Shown: positions 41,786-51,134 of the stretch, piece by piece
Layout of the letters: each line of letters starts with the position of its first letter
Position numbering within the stretch: position 1 is the stretch's first letter
Origin: Prochlorococcus marinus str. MIT 9401
Lineage (GTDB): Bacteria > Cyanobacteriota > Cyanobacteriia > PCC-6307 > Cyanobiaceae
Assembly: GCF_000760095.1 (NCBI RefSeq)
Contig: NZ_JNAR01000001.1
Coordinates: 31,835 to 95,834, forward strand
Direction: 5' to 3'
DNA length: 64,000 nucleotides
Program-made: the position numbers and the translations under genes
The notes under the pieces: model-generated
The model's database searches: none
Told to the model about the DNA's origin: nothing
What the model saw: only the letters and a program-made list of their open reading frames with translations

Positions 41786-43353
41786 AAAAAAAAGTTGTTT
41801 TATCAATATTTATAATTTTAATTTCTTTTTTACAGAATTCTTGCGGTTCAAAAAGAATATCTAAAAAAATTATAGTAGCAAGTTCTGGAAAAATTGAATC
41901 TTTAGATCCAGCTAGAGCAAATACTCTTAAAGCAATTCAATTAATCAGTTCTCTAGGAGACACATTATATGAATTAAATTCTGATGGAGAATTAATCCCT
42001 GAATTGGCCTCGGGGATGCCAATTATTTCAAAGGATAGACTTCAAATAACTATCAATTTAAGAAAGAATGTTTTTTTTCACGATGGAACTGCATTTAACT
42101 CAAATGCTATAAAGTTTACCTTTGATAGATTCAAAAGAATTGGAACGATGAATTATATTTTAGGAAATAAGATTAAATCAATAGAAACGCCGAGTGAATA
42201 TTCAGTCATAATAAATTTGAATAAACCATCAAGTTCTTTAAATGGTTTACTCACATCTGTAAATTTAACTCCAATATCTCCTACATTTTATAAACAATAT
42301 TCTGATAAGTTTCTAAATGAAAAATTCGTTGGTACTGGCAAGTATGTGCTGACCAGTTTTTCTAATGAAGTTCAATTAATTGATCCATATTTGAATTATT
42401 GGGGTGAAAAGCCCTTAAATAAGGGCGTTAATTTTGTGGGATATTCAAATTCATCTTCTCTTTTTGGGGCTTTAAAAAGTAAACAAATTGACGTTCTTTT
42501 ATCAAATTCAATTGATGATAGTCAGAGAAAAAGCTTAAATAATTTAAGCAAAAATAAACAGTTTAATGAAGGTAATAGCCCTTTCACTGAATTAAGTTTT
42601 ATAAGCCTTAAAACTAGTTCTTATCCCTTAAGTAATTTTAATTTAAGAATGGCTCTGGCAAAAAGTCTTAATAGAAAATTGATTAGTGAGAAAGTAAGTT
42701 ATGGATTAAGGAAGCCATCTAGATCAATTATTCCTCCGATATTAAAAAAAGATAATCAAGAACTATGGCCAAAATATGATTATTTAGAAGCGAGAAGGTT
42801 ATTGCAAAAAGAAAATTATTGCAATGGAAATATTCTAAAAATACCCCTTACTTATAGATCTAATGTACCAGCTGACAAGCTTATTGCTCTTACATGGCAA
42901 GAAGAAATTAAATCTTATTTGAAGGATTGTATTGATATTGAGCTCAATAGTGTGGAATCTACAACAGTTTACAAGAATCTAAGTTTAGGAATTTATACGG
43001 CAGTTATTCTCGATTGGACTGGGGCTTATTCAGATCCAGAGGCCTATCTCACCCCTCTTTTAAGTTGTAATGAAATAGTTGATGGTATATGTAAAAAAGG
43101 AGAATCAGTTTATAGTGGTAGCTTTTGGGGATCTAATAAAGTGGAAAGTTTATTTCTTGAGAGTGAAAAAAAAAGTGGAGTTAAAAGATTAGAAAAACTT
43201 GTTGAAATTGAAAAAATAGCAGCAAGTTCAATACCTTATATTCCTATTTGGTTTTCCTCTCAAAAAGCATGGTCTCAAAATAAAATATCAAAACCTATTT
43301 TTAATGGTGCAGGAATTATTTCATTAAGTGATCTTGAGTTAATTAATGAGTAG
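41782..43353 (+). CDS. Peptide/nickel-type ABC transporter substrate-binding protein
   Basis: A 523-residue family 5 extracellular solute-binding protein. The N-terminus has a lipoprotein-like signal ending at FLQNSCGS. Domain hallmarks include SSGKIESLDPARANT, ELASGMPIISKDRLQITINL and VFFHDGTAFNSNAIKFTFDR. It captures peptides, nickel chelates or similar solutes in the periplasm. It overlaps the upstream small gene by 4 bases and the permease downstream by 8 bases, so the three form one operon. The substrate is not predictable. Confidence 0.85.
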   Translation: MKKKVVLSIFIILISFLQNSCGSKRISKKIIVASSGKIESLDPARANTLKAIQLISSLGDTLYELNSDGELIPELASGMPIISKDRLQITINLRKNVFFHDGTAFNSNAIKFTFDRFKRIGTMNYILGNKIKSIETPSEYSVIINLNKPSSSLNGLLTSVNLTPISPTFYKQYSDKFLNEKFVGTGKYVLTSFSNEVQLIDPYLNYWGEKPLNKGVNFVGYSNSSSLFGALKSKQIDVLLSNSIDDSQRKSLNNLSKNKQFNEGNSPFTELSFISLKTSSYPLSNFNLRMALAKSLNRKLISEKVSYGLRKPSRSIIPPILKKDNQELWPKYDYLEARRLLQKENYCNGNILKIPLTYRSNVPADKLIALTWQEEIKSYLKDCIDIELNSVESTTVYKNLSLGIYTAVILDWTGAYSDPEAYLTPLLSCNEIVDGICKKGESVYSGSFWGSNKVESLFLESEKKSGVKRLEKLVEIEKIAASSIPYIPIWFSSQKAWSQNKISKPIFNGAGIISLSDLELINE

Positions 43354-44368
43354 AAATTTAAATAAACTACTAAATTATTCCCTATTAAAAATATCATTAA
43401 TTCCGATAATGTTATGGATAATTTCTTCACTAGTTTTTATTTTATTAAGAGTTGCGCCTGGCGATCCTGTCGATGCCATACTTGGATCTGGCGCAGATGA
43501 GGTTTCTAGGGAATTTCTAAGAAATAAATTGGGGCTAAATGAACCTTTAATAAATCAATATTTTTCGTATATTAAAAATATATTGCACTTAGATTTTGGC
43601 CAATCTCTAAGTACCCAAGAACCAGTCCTAAATATTATTATTAAGTCATTCCCGGCAAGTCTTGAGCTTGGATTCTTTTCAATATTATGTGCCACACTAA
43701 TAGGTTTCCCATTAGGATTAATAGGCTTAAGAAATAGAGGGAAAAAGACTGATTATATTGCGAGAATATTAGGAATTGCTACATATGCTATCCCTCCTTT
43801 TTGGGGGGCAATGATAGCGCAATTATTATTTTCTGTATTCTTTAATATTTCCCCAATTGGAGGTAGATTTCCAATATTTCAGCAACAACCTCAAATTACA
43901 GGTTTTCTAGTTTTAGATAGTATTCTTTCAAATAATATTATTGCTTTGAAAGATAGTCTTTATCATCTCGCACTTCCTTCTATTACTCTTGGCTTTTTAT
44001 TAAGTGGTATATTCAGCCGCTCATTAAGAGTAAATTTGGATAAGGAATTAAAAAGTGATTATGTAAATGCTGCTATATGTAGAGGAATATCAAAGAAAAA
44101 AATATTTTTAAACCATGCATTGCCTAATGCTTTATTGCCAATTTTCACTATTTCTGGCTTGACTATGGCTTCATTAGCAGGAGGTGCTCTATTGTTCGAG
44201 GTAACTTTTTCATGGCCAGGTATAGCTTTAAGATTAAATGAAGCTATTTCTCAAAGAGACTATACCTTGGTTCAAGGAATTGTAATTTTCACCTCTATGC
44301 TCATAGTCTCTTTAAATCTCTTCGTGGATATATTAATCTCATATTTAGATCCACGAATAGAGTACTAA
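43346..44368 (+). CDS. DppB-type ABC transporter permease
   Basis: A 340-residue permease with about six membrane spans. The N-terminal conserved stretch RVAPGDPVDAILG and helix pair, and the EAA-like loop DYVNAAICRGISKKKIFLNHALPNALLP, are diagnostic for the DppB/OppB group. The partner permease (DppC) and the ATPases are not next to it; the next gene is on the opposite strand and overlaps its stop by 4 bases. The transporter must be completed by distant genes. Confidence 0.88.
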   Translation: MSRNLNKLLNYSLLKISLIPIMLWIISSLVFILLRVAPGDPVDAILGSGADEVSREFLRNKLGLNEPLINQYFSYIKNILHLDFGQSLSTQEPVLNIIIKSFPASLELGFFSILCATLIGFPLGLIGLRNRGKKTDYIARILGIATYAIPPFWGAMIAQLLFSVFFNISPIGGRFPIFQQQPQITGFLVLDSILSNNIIALKDSLYHLALPSITLGFLLSGIFSRSLRVNLDKELKSDYVNAAICRGISKKKIFLNHALPNALLPIFTISGLTMASLAGGALLFEVTFSWPGIALRLNEAISQRDYTLVQGIVIFTSMLIVSLNLFVDILISYLDPRIEY

Positions 44369-45915
44369 TTTTCGGAAATTTCTTTTATTGTTTCAAGATC
44401 TAAAAGATGGAAATCAAGTCCTAAATCTCTTTGGTTTTTAAATACCGTGGGGATATTTTGGCCTTTAATATTTTTTAAAAATTCAACTATAAATTTCGCA
44501 GATAAATCTTGTACTAATATTGGCTCTGAACCAATAAAAGATTCATTTATTTTGAAGACGTCATTATTTTCTTCATTGCTTTTATTAATTCTTATGGGAG
44601 AGAAATGACTTGCCCCTTCAATAATTAGAAATCTATTTGATGGATTATTTAAAGCAGAAAAAACTCTAAATTGTTCATTCATTAATGGTGTAATAAGGTC
44701 ATACGTACCACCTATTAGAAGAGTTGGTGTTTTTATGCCAGAACTATTTTCTTTTGGCCATACTAAACTGCCAAATGAATTAAAACCTATAATTGCACTG
44801 GCCTTATTAGTATTATTTTTCTTGGGGAATGGTATTTCGCTCAACTGACATTGAAGTAATTTAGATAAATTTGTTAGCGCAAAGTCTTTTAATGCAGAAT
44901 CACATTTGTCCTCTAGTTGATCTGTAGGTTTATTGCCTTCATATAAAAGTGCTATTAAAGCACCAAGTGAATGCCCCATTAAAATATAAGAGTCATTAGG
45001 TAAACCAAACTCCCCATTTTCATGAGCTTTTAATACAGCATCTAAATCTTTAATTCTATATAAGAAAAAGTCTGCACTGCTTGGTATTGTTTCCTTACCT
45101 TCGAGTACATCTATTAATGATTCTAAATTACTCCCTCTATGATCTATGAATAATATTGGCCAACCTCTTTTAGCCAATTCGTTGCCTATCCATTTGAAAT
45201 TATTAATTTCGCCTCCAAGACCAGGCATAAAAATTATCAGTTCTTTATCATCATTTGTTTTATTACTTTTCCATATTTCAATTTCAAAAGGTTTCACTCT
45301 GTGAGGAGCATAAATTTTTTTATCAATTTTTATTGGATCATGAATTGATTTTGTTTTAGTATTTTCGAAGGCCTTTTGATTCGTTCTTTCAAGTTTATTT
45401 AATTTGGATATAAGTTCTTGTTGCATTGATAACTCATTTTTCCAAGATGAAATTATTAAAATTAAATTATCAATATCTAGTGAGATTTCTTCTGATGGTA
45501 ATGCCTTTATGATGTCTAAAGTTGAAACTTCTTTTTTTTGATCTAATAAATTTTCTATTGTGTTATATATTTCTGTTCCATTATTGTCATTTGGAACTCT
45601 AATACTTTTGCTTAATTCTGAAAGAATTTTACGCCCTATCCAACTTCTTAATATCTCTCTATTTAATCCTTCTTCCTTGAAAACTGGAAATTCTAAAAAT
45701 TTTGATAATTCAAAAACTCTTATTAATCCATTTTTTTTTAACCAATCTATTAATTCTGTTGAATCATCTTTGTATTTTTCTAATTTTGATAATTGTTCTA
45801 TAGTAAGAGGGATTTCCATCTCTTCAAATTTAATATTTATCTTTTCAGCCGCCTTTAAACCATTATTAAAAAATAAACCACAAAAACTAAAAAAAATTAT
45901 AAAAATGTATTTCAC
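44365..45915 (-). CDS. DUF1400-type alpha/beta hydrolase (cyanobacterial lipase-like)
   Basis: A 516-residue exported protein. A signal peptide (IFIIFFSFCGLFFNNGLKA) is followed by a helical DUF1400-like domain (about 25-165), then an alpha/beta hydrolase domain with oxyanion region IIFMPGLGGEINN, nucleophile elbow LMGHSLGALIAL and a terminal His in GASHFSP. DUF1400 plus hydrolase is a cyanobacterial combination whose substrate is unknown, with platelet-activating-factor-acetylhydrolase-like activity suspected for the catalytic domain. Its start lies only 2 bases from that of the divergent MFS gene. Confidence 0.75.
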   Translation of the reverse strand: MKYIFIIFFSFCGLFFNNGLKAAEKINIKFEEMEIPLTIEQLSKLEKYKDDSTELIDWLKKNGLIRVFELSKFLEFPVFKEEGLNREILRSWIGRKILSELSKSIRVPNDNNGTEIYNTIENLLDQKKEVSTLDIIKALPSEEISLDIDNLILIISSWKNELSMQQELISKLNKLERTNQKAFENTKTKSIHDPIKIDKKIYAPHRVKPFEIEIWKSNKTNDDKELIIFMPGLGGEINNFKWIGNELAKRGWPILFIDHRGSNLESLIDVLEGKETIPSSADFFLYRIKDLDAVLKAHENGEFGLPNDSYILMGHSLGALIALLYEGNKPTDQLEDKCDSALKDFALTNLSKLLQCQLSEIPFPKKNNTNKASAIIGFNSFGSLVWPKENSSGIKTPTLLIGGTYDLITPLMNEQFRVFSALNNPSNRFLIIEGASHFSPIRINKSNEENNDVFKINESFIGSEPILVQDLSAKFIVEFLKNIKGQNIPTVFKNQRDLGLDFHLLDLETIKEISEN

Positions 45916-45917
45916 TT

Positions 45918-47147
45918 GTGATTAGTCCAAATAGTTTACAAATTAGCAAAAATTGGTGGATTCAATTTCCATATCATTTGAGGTTAATAACCAAGATAAG
46001 ATTTTATGCTGCATTTGGAGCGGGAGGTGTTATTTATTTAACATCACTTATTTTTAATAGCATAGGATTATCGGCAACAGATATTGGCTTGGGGTTTACC
46101 ATTTCAGCAATAATTGGAACCGTAACAAGACTCGTTACAGGTAATTATCTTAATAAAACTGGGAAAATTCAATTTCCAATAGTTACTTCTTCAATTCTAA
46201 GTATTGTCGCTAGTTTATGTCTTATTTTTTCAAGAGATACTTTTTTGTACATAATTGGACAATCATTTGTTGGGGCTGCTGCAGGAATATATTGGCCTGC
46301 TGCTGAGTTTGGGGTGCCATATTTTTGCCATCCTATCGAAACCCGCAAAGCATATGCTCTTGTTAGGAGTTCAGAGGCTTTAGGAATATTTCTAGGTGTT
46401 TTCTTAGGGGGCTATATGACGAATTTTTTGTATTCCAAGTCAATTTTTATTAATGATGTACTTTGTATGTTAGTTATCACGAATTTAATATCTAGAAATA
46501 GTTCTTCTATAAAAAGAAACTTAGAAAATTTTCAAAAAAAATTAGTTGATCCAATTAATCAGGGACAATTGAAATGGAATAAAAATTCAACAATAATAAT
46601 TTTATCTATTTTATTGATAACTACCTCTTTAGCCTTGATACAAGTAACTTTGCCTCTGGATCTTGTTAAAGGTGGAGTATTTCGTAAGGCATTAAGCAAA
46701 GAAATTATTAGTCTTATAATTTCTATTCAGTTAATTTTATTGTTGTTTTTACAATGGCCTGTCGGTTCTTGGATATCTAAGAAAGAAAGATTATTTGGCT
46801 TGAAATTTAGTTTAATAAATTTCTCTTTCGCTTCATTTTTATTATTTATTTCTAGTTATTTAAATATCCCAGCGTTTTATTTGATTTCTTTGGCATTGAT
46901 TTTAGTAAGTTTAGGGACTGCTTCATTTCTTCCAACATCAACAGATGTCGTTTTCAGAATAGCTCCTTCAAATAAAAAAGGTTTTGCACTTGCTCTACTA
47001 TCACAATGTTTTGCTATGGGTTATTTCTTTGGACCATTTATTTCAGGACGCATATTAGATCTATTTGGTTATGCTTCAATAATCTGGCTTTCAATTTCTT
47101 GTTGTTGCTTTATTGCATTTACAATTCTATTTAAGAGATTATTTTAA
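45918..47147 (+). CDS. Major facilitator superfamily transporter
   Basis: A 409-residue protein with about 11-12 hydrophobic segments. The loop after helix 2 carries the MFS-like NYLNKTGKIQFP, and helix 5 GIYWPAAEFGVPYFCHP is typical. No motif fixes the substrate or energy coupling. The start is a GTG at 45918, divergent from the DUF1400 hydrolase with 2 bases between the start codons, so each promoter must lie inside the other gene. It converges with the DUF2834 gene with a 4-base overlap. Confidence 0.8.
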   Translation: MISPNSLQISKNWWIQFPYHLRLITKIRFYAAFGAGGVIYLTSLIFNSIGLSATDIGLGFTISAIIGTVTRLVTGNYLNKTGKIQFPIVTSSILSIVASLCLIFSRDTFLYIIGQSFVGAAAGIYWPAAEFGVPYFCHPIETRKAYALVRSSEALGIFLGVFLGGYMTNFLYSKSIFINDVLCMLVITNLISRNSSSIKRNLENFQKKLVDPINQGQLKWNKNSTIIILSILLITTSLALIQVTLPLDLVKGGVFRKALSKEIISLIISIQLILLLFLQWPVGSWISKKERLFGLKFSLINFSFASFLLFISSYLNIPAFYLISLALILVSLGTASFLPTSTDVVFRIAPSNKKGFALALLSQCFAMGYFFGPFISGRILDLFGYASIIWLSISCCCFIAFTILFKRLF

Positions 47148-47515
47148 TTAATCTTTTCTAATTCAATAATTCTTCTCTCTCTTAGAAATAAGAAAAAAGG
47201 TGCAGAGAATGCGAAGGCTATAAGAAAAGTTCCAATGTATACAACCCACATATTCTTCATGTTTAGTTTTTTTGATTCATTTACTATCCATATAAAAATA
47301 GCGCTTGCACCTACTAATAAGTCTCTAGAAATTGACTGAGCTGCAGGGTTTGCATTCGCTAAAGAAATGAAGTTATTTATATCAAAGCTGTTTCCATATT
47401 CCCTAGCAAATTCGAAATTTGCCAACATTGGGAGAACAGCCCCCAAAATTGATAGAAAAAGGTAAAGAAAAGATAGTATCTGTTTATTATCTTTTAAAAT
47501 GTTAAATGAATTCAC
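47144..47515 (-). CDS. DUF2834-type small membrane protein
   Basis: A 123-residue protein with three hydrophobic segments. The order FLYLFLSILGAVLPML, ANPAAQSISRDLLVGASAIFIW, IAFAFSAPFFLFLRERR fits the DUF2834 family (often near terpenoid or membrane genes). Function unknown. It is divergent from the PfkB kinase (41 bases) and its stop overlaps the MFS gene stop. Confidence 0.65.
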   Translation of the reverse strand: MNSFNILKDNKQILSFLYLFLSILGAVLPMLANFEFAREYGNSFDINNFISLANANPAAQSISRDLLVGASAIFIWIVNESKKLNMKNMWVVYIGTFLIAFAFSAPFFLFLRERRIIELEKIN

Positions 47516-47556
47516 TTGTCAAAAATATTTCTTTTAATAATAGTATTTAAAAGCTT

Positions 47557-48426
47557 ATGGTTGTTGAAAAGAATAATAAAGTTGAAGACTATAAATTTAA
47601 AAAAGGAAATTTAAATTTTGCCGTTGTTGGTCATGTTGAGTGGATAAATTTTTTAAAGGTTGATCAATTACCAAAACCCGGAGTCATTTCTCATTCTGAA
47701 AAGTCCCTTGATTATCCAGCTGGTGGTGGATCTATTATCGCGAAAATACTTTCTGATTTAACTTCAAACCAAATTCATTTTTTTACGTCATTAGGTAATG
47801 ATGATTATGGAGATAAGTGTTTCAAGATTCTCTCAAATATGGGAATTAAGTTACATGTAGCTTGGCGTGATAAACCAACTAGAAGAGGATTTAGTTTAAT
47901 TGACTCTCAAGGTGAAAGAGCAATAACAGTTATTGGAGAAAGGTTAGCTCCAACTCATAAAGACAATTTAGAATGGAACATTTTAAAAAAAATGGACGGA
48001 ATTTTTATTACTGCATCTGATTCAGAGATTTTTAAAATGGCTAGATCGGCTTCAATACTGTGTACAACACCAAGGGTAGGATTAAATACAATTAATAATT
48101 CAAATGTTCTTTTAGATGGATTAATAGGCAGTAATCTTGATCCCGGAGAAGTTTTTTCTTTTTCTGAATTATCGTTAAAACCCAAATATACTATTAAAAC
48201 CGAGGGAGAGAAGGGAGGCATTATATTCCCAGGAGGAAGATATAAGGCTCTTAAAAACAAAAAACTAAAAGTTGATTCTTATGGATGTGGTGATTCTTTT
48301 GCTGCGGGTATTCTTTATGGAATGGCATCTAAATGGGATATAGATAAAAGTTTAAATCTTGCTAAAGTAATGGGGAGAGATGCTAGTGAATTTTTTGGAC
48401 CATATGCAAATAATGATGAAAAATAA
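47557..48426 (+). CDS. PfkB-family carbohydrate kinase
   Basis: A 289-residue ribokinase-fold sugar kinase. N-terminal NFAVVGHVEWINFL and the GG motif DYPAGGGSIIAKIL bind sugar; the C-terminal PfkB signature VDSYGCGDSFAAGILYG carries the catalytic aspartate and anion hole. Substrate is not predictable (fructose, ribose and nucleosides are all used by the family). The two following small genes may be co-transcribed. Confidence 0.82.
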   Translation: MVVEKNNKVEDYKFKKGNLNFAVVGHVEWINFLKVDQLPKPGVISHSEKSLDYPAGGGSIIAKILSDLTSNQIHFFTSLGNDDYGDKCFKILSNMGIKLHVAWRDKPTRRGFSLIDSQGERAITVIGERLAPTHKDNLEWNILKKMDGIFITASDSEIFKMARSASILCTTPRVGLNTINNSNVLLDGLIGSNLDPGEVFSFSELSLKPKYTIKTEGEKGGIIFPGGRYKALKNKKLKVDSYGCGDSFAAGILYGMASKWDIDKSLNLAKVMGRDASEFFGPYANNDEK

Positions 48427-48442
48427 TTGAATTAGCACTTAC

Positions 48443-48634
48443 ATGAGCAATCTAGATAATAAAAATAAAAATATTCTTGTAGAAAATATTATTGTTTTCT
48501 TTTTATTTACTGTTTTTATGGTTTTTAAATCTTTGAAAACTTTATCTAGAATTTTTACTTATGGAATCTTAAGAAAAGAAATATTAACTACTAAAAGTAA
48601 CTTAGGCGTAGATATTAAAATAAAAATTAAATAG
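48443..48634 (+). CDS. Small single-span protein of unknown function
   Basis: A 63-residue protein with one hydrophobic segment (NIIVFFLFTVFMVFKSL, about 15-31) and a basic tail. No family recognised. It lies 16 bases after the PfkB kinase and 3 bases before another unknown gene; context suggests co-transcription. Confidence 0.5.
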   Translation: MSNLDNKNKNILVENIIVFFLFTVFMVFKSLKTLSRIFTYGILRKEILTTKSNLGVDIKIKIK

Positions 48635-48637
48635 TTA

Positions 48638-48991
48638 ATGAATATATTTTTATTTTTTCTAATTTTAGGGGTTATTTTTTGGGTCTACAAAAAAATTAAA
48701 TCTAAAAAAATAAAGAACTTAAAATTAAATAAATTTAAAAATAAACTTCAAAGCACGCAAACAAATATTGAAAGAATTTTTTTAAGAGAGGAAGAAAAAA
48801 CCTTTTCAAACCCTAATATAAATATCTATATTGGGATTTATGATAACGAAGAAAATATTAATAGGAAATCTAATATTCACAGAGCAAGGCTTTCAAAATT
48901 TAAGAAATCCAAATTAAATGGTGAAATGATATTTCAAGATGATGAACAAAGGATTTATAAATTTAATAATGGTAAGAAAGTTTATTTATAG
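48638..48991 (+). CDS. Basic membrane-anchored protein of unknown function
   Basis: A 117-residue protein with an N-terminal hydrophobic segment (FLFFLILGVIFWVYKKI) and a very lysine-rich cytoplasmic part. Some order is visible near the end (GEMIFQDDEQRIYKF, then GKKVYL). No family recognised. It follows the preceding small gene by 3 bases. Confidence 0.55.
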   Translation: MNIFLFFLILGVIFWVYKKIKSKKIKNLKLNKFKNKLQSTQTNIERIFLREEEKTFSNPNINIYIGIYDNEENINRKSNIHRARLSKFKKSKLNGEMIFQDDEQRIYKFNNGKKVYL

Positions 48992-49014
48992 TAAATTTAC
49001 TTATGGTTTTTGTT

Positions 49015-49533
49015 TTAACTGCACTCAAGACTTTCTCTTGTTGAAACACCTGTTGTTGGGTTGATCCCATCAGCAATTTCACATAGATTTCTTTGATCTT
49101 CGCTGTCAAGAATAGCGTAAGAAAAATCTGCCCCTTCTATTCGAGCTCCTGCAAAACTGCTACCTGATGCGATCATATTTATTAGAACAGCATTTCTAAG
49201 ATCTGTTTTTTGGAAATTAACTCGATCAGAAAGAGTATCGGTCAGGTCGATTCCATTTAAATTAGAACCTTTTAAATCAGATAGAGTTAAGGTTGTCCCA
49301 TGCAAATCAACATCACTAAAATCTGCGTCTCTCGCAACTGCTCCAGCTATAGATGACAAATGAAGATCCTCCCCATGGAAATCAAAACCTGTAATATTAG
49401 ATCTTACATAACTTGGAACTTCATCTCCCTCGCCTTTAACAGCTACATTTGCCCCAGCAAAAACTGGAGATGATAAAACTAAGAAAGAAAAAGTTATGCA
49501 TAAAAGATATTTTAAAAAACTAAAAAATTTCAT
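49015..49533 (-). CDS. Pentapeptide-repeat protein, probably lumenal or periplasmic
   Basis: A 172-residue protein with a signal peptide (LLCITFSFLVLSSPVFAGA) and a run of A(D/N)LxX pentads from about residue 68 (DADFSDVDLHGTTLTLSD, then GSNLNGIDLTD, DRVNFQKTDLRNAV and GARIEGADFSYA). These form a right-handed quadrilateral beta helix. Two cysteines near the C-terminus could pair. Cyanobacteria carry many such proteins of unknown role, some in the thylakoid lumen. Confidence 0.8.
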   Translation of the reverse strand: MKFFSFLKYLLCITFSFLVLSSPVFAGANVAVKGEGDEVPSYVRSNITGFDFHGEDLHLSSIAGAVARDADFSDVDLHGTTLTLSDLKGSNLNGIDLTDTLSDRVNFQKTDLRNAVLINMIASGSSFAGARIEGADFSYAILDSEDQRNLCEIADGINPTTGVSTRESLECS

Positions 49534-49616
49534 ACTAGAAAATCCGAATATTATTATTTTATAACAATTAGATAATTTTTAAAATTGATGACTAAATTTG
49601 GAACTCCTTTTTAAAA

Positions 49617-50138
49617 TTATTTAACACTATAAATTTTGAATCTAGGCTCTAAATTGGTTATACAATCTAGAAGTTTTTTGTTATCTCTGCTATTCGTAAC
49701 CTTGAATTCAGATTCAACTGTACCTTCTTTATCTCTTATGGCTTGATTTAAAACTATGGAACCGTTTTCGTCAGATACTGATCTATGAAAAGTTCCTCTA
49801 GGTATTCTTAAAATGTATCCGCAAGAATCTAATCTAACTTTATAAAAAGGATAATCCCAGCCAAAATTGACAAGAAAAAATGTTCTTCCCCCGGAGATAG
49901 CAAGTAGATTATCTTCTTGATTGTGATGGATGTAAAATTGCCAATTTTTAAATTCTTCATCATTGGGAGGACTAACTGCAGACCCATTGTGAATAACTAG
50001 ATCTCTATAGTTTGATTCATTTACACTAATATCAAAAAATTTTACATCTTTTGTATCGCGAAATTTTTCATAACTTATCAATTCAAACATTTTCGATTTG
50101 TTTGATTTGATAACTGGAATTTCTAAACTTGAGTTCAA
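49617..50138 (-). CDS. Cupin-like protein of unknown function
   Basis: A 173-residue protein with a beta-rich core that resembles a cupin: WQFYIHHNQEDNLLAISGGRT in two parts, and the second half YILRIPRGTFHRSVSDENG. HHNQE and the later histidine could bind a metal. I cannot assign a subfamily; carbohydrate epimerase or dioxygenase roles are possible. It is on the same strand as the transglutaminase/ATP-grasp genes, 127 bases further downstream. Confidence 0.5.
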   Translation of the reverse strand: MNSSLEIPVIKSNKSKMFELISYEKFRDTKDVKFFDISVNESNYRDLVIHNGSAVSPPNDEEFKNWQFYIHHNQEDNLLAISGGRTFFLVNFGWDYPFYKVRLDSCGYILRIPRGTFHRSVSDENGSIVLNQAIRDKEGTVESEFKVTNSRDNKKLLDCITNLEPRFKIYSVK

Positions 50139-50265
50139 TTTTCTTTAAAGATTAAACAAATGAAAACAGATATATATATCCAAGAACGTATCAATTAACA
50201 CTAAAAAAGAAACATATTATTATTGAAATTTTTTTTGTTATTTTATAAGATTAAAAATTTAGTGT

Positions 50266-51123
50266 TTATTTAATTTCAAGAGGTTTGATTTCCCAGGATA
50301 AAGTATTTTCTAAATTATTTTTTCCTATAAAGTTTCCTGTAATTACAGAGGTTAAATTAGATTTTGAAGAGGATACCAATGTTAAATATCTTTCATCTAT
50401 TAATCCTTTTCCACTGGGATCAAAACCCCTCCAACCAGCACCTGGAATATATAATTCAGCCCAAGCGTGTAAATCCAACTCTGAGGGTAACGGATCTTCA
50501 AAATGATAACCACTTACAAACCTACTTGGGATACCTATAGACCTGCAAGCTTCAACCATCAACATTGCTAAATCTCTGCATGAACCTATACGTTCTCTAA
50601 GTGTTCTGCTAGCGGGCCATGCTGGACCTGTATGTCTTTTGGTATATTTAACCCGATCTTGAATAATCTCTATTAGCTGGTAGGTAAATGATAATGCGTT
50701 ATTAATGCTTCCTGCTAGGGCTTCTTGGGCAAGTTCTACAGCAGAGGGGTCGTGTTGCCCATTAGGCATCCATCCCTCTAATGCTCCCTGCAAATCTCTG
50801 TTAATAATACTTCTACAAAAAGGTAATGTTAAATCTCTATTTTTAACTCCATCAATAATGTTTGGATGTTTAGTGGTTTCAACTTCGCTGATTGATTCAA
50901 TAATTAAATTATCTGTTAATCCATTGAATCTGATTCTGTTAATCTCTTCTCCGCTGGCAGCAAGTAATGGATAAATAATTTCTGGTTCTGGGGTTATTTT
51001 TAATTCAAAATTCTTTAGTTTTTGGAATCCATTTGACCTTGGCTTTATACATAATCTATGCTCGCCTAATTGAACAGGGTCTTCATATTTATATTCAAGT
51101 TTGTGAATGTATTTAATTCTCAT
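50266..51123 (-). CDS. Transglutaminase-like cysteine peptidase family protein
   Basis: A 285-residue protein with an N-terminal beta domain (MRIKYIHKLEYKYEDPVQLGEHRL) typical of this group, and a transglutaminase fold. The triad is visible as Cys in ERIGSCRDLAMLM, His in LDLHAWAELY and Asp in WRGFDPSGKG. It is the third gene of a conserved trio with alpha-E and circularly permuted ATP-grasp proteins, separated from the alpha-E gene by 11 bases. A peptide-bond-cleaving or -forming role on a small peptide made by the ATP-grasp partner is inferred. Confidence 0.85.
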   Translation of the reverse strand: MRIKYIHKLEYKYEDPVQLGEHRLCIKPRSNGFQKLKNFELKITPEPEIIYPLLAASGEEINRIRFNGLTDNLIIESISEVETTKHPNIIDGVKNRDLTLPFCRSIINRDLQGALEGWMPNGQHDPSAVELAQEALAGSINNALSFTYQLIEIIQDRVKYTKRHTGPAWPASRTLRERIGSCRDLAMLMVEACRSIGIPSRFVSGYHFEDPLPSELDLHAWAELYIPGAGWRGFDPSGKGLIDERYLTLVSSSKSNLTSVITGNFIGKNNLENTLSWEIKPLEIK

Positions 51124-51134
51124 TAATAAACTTA

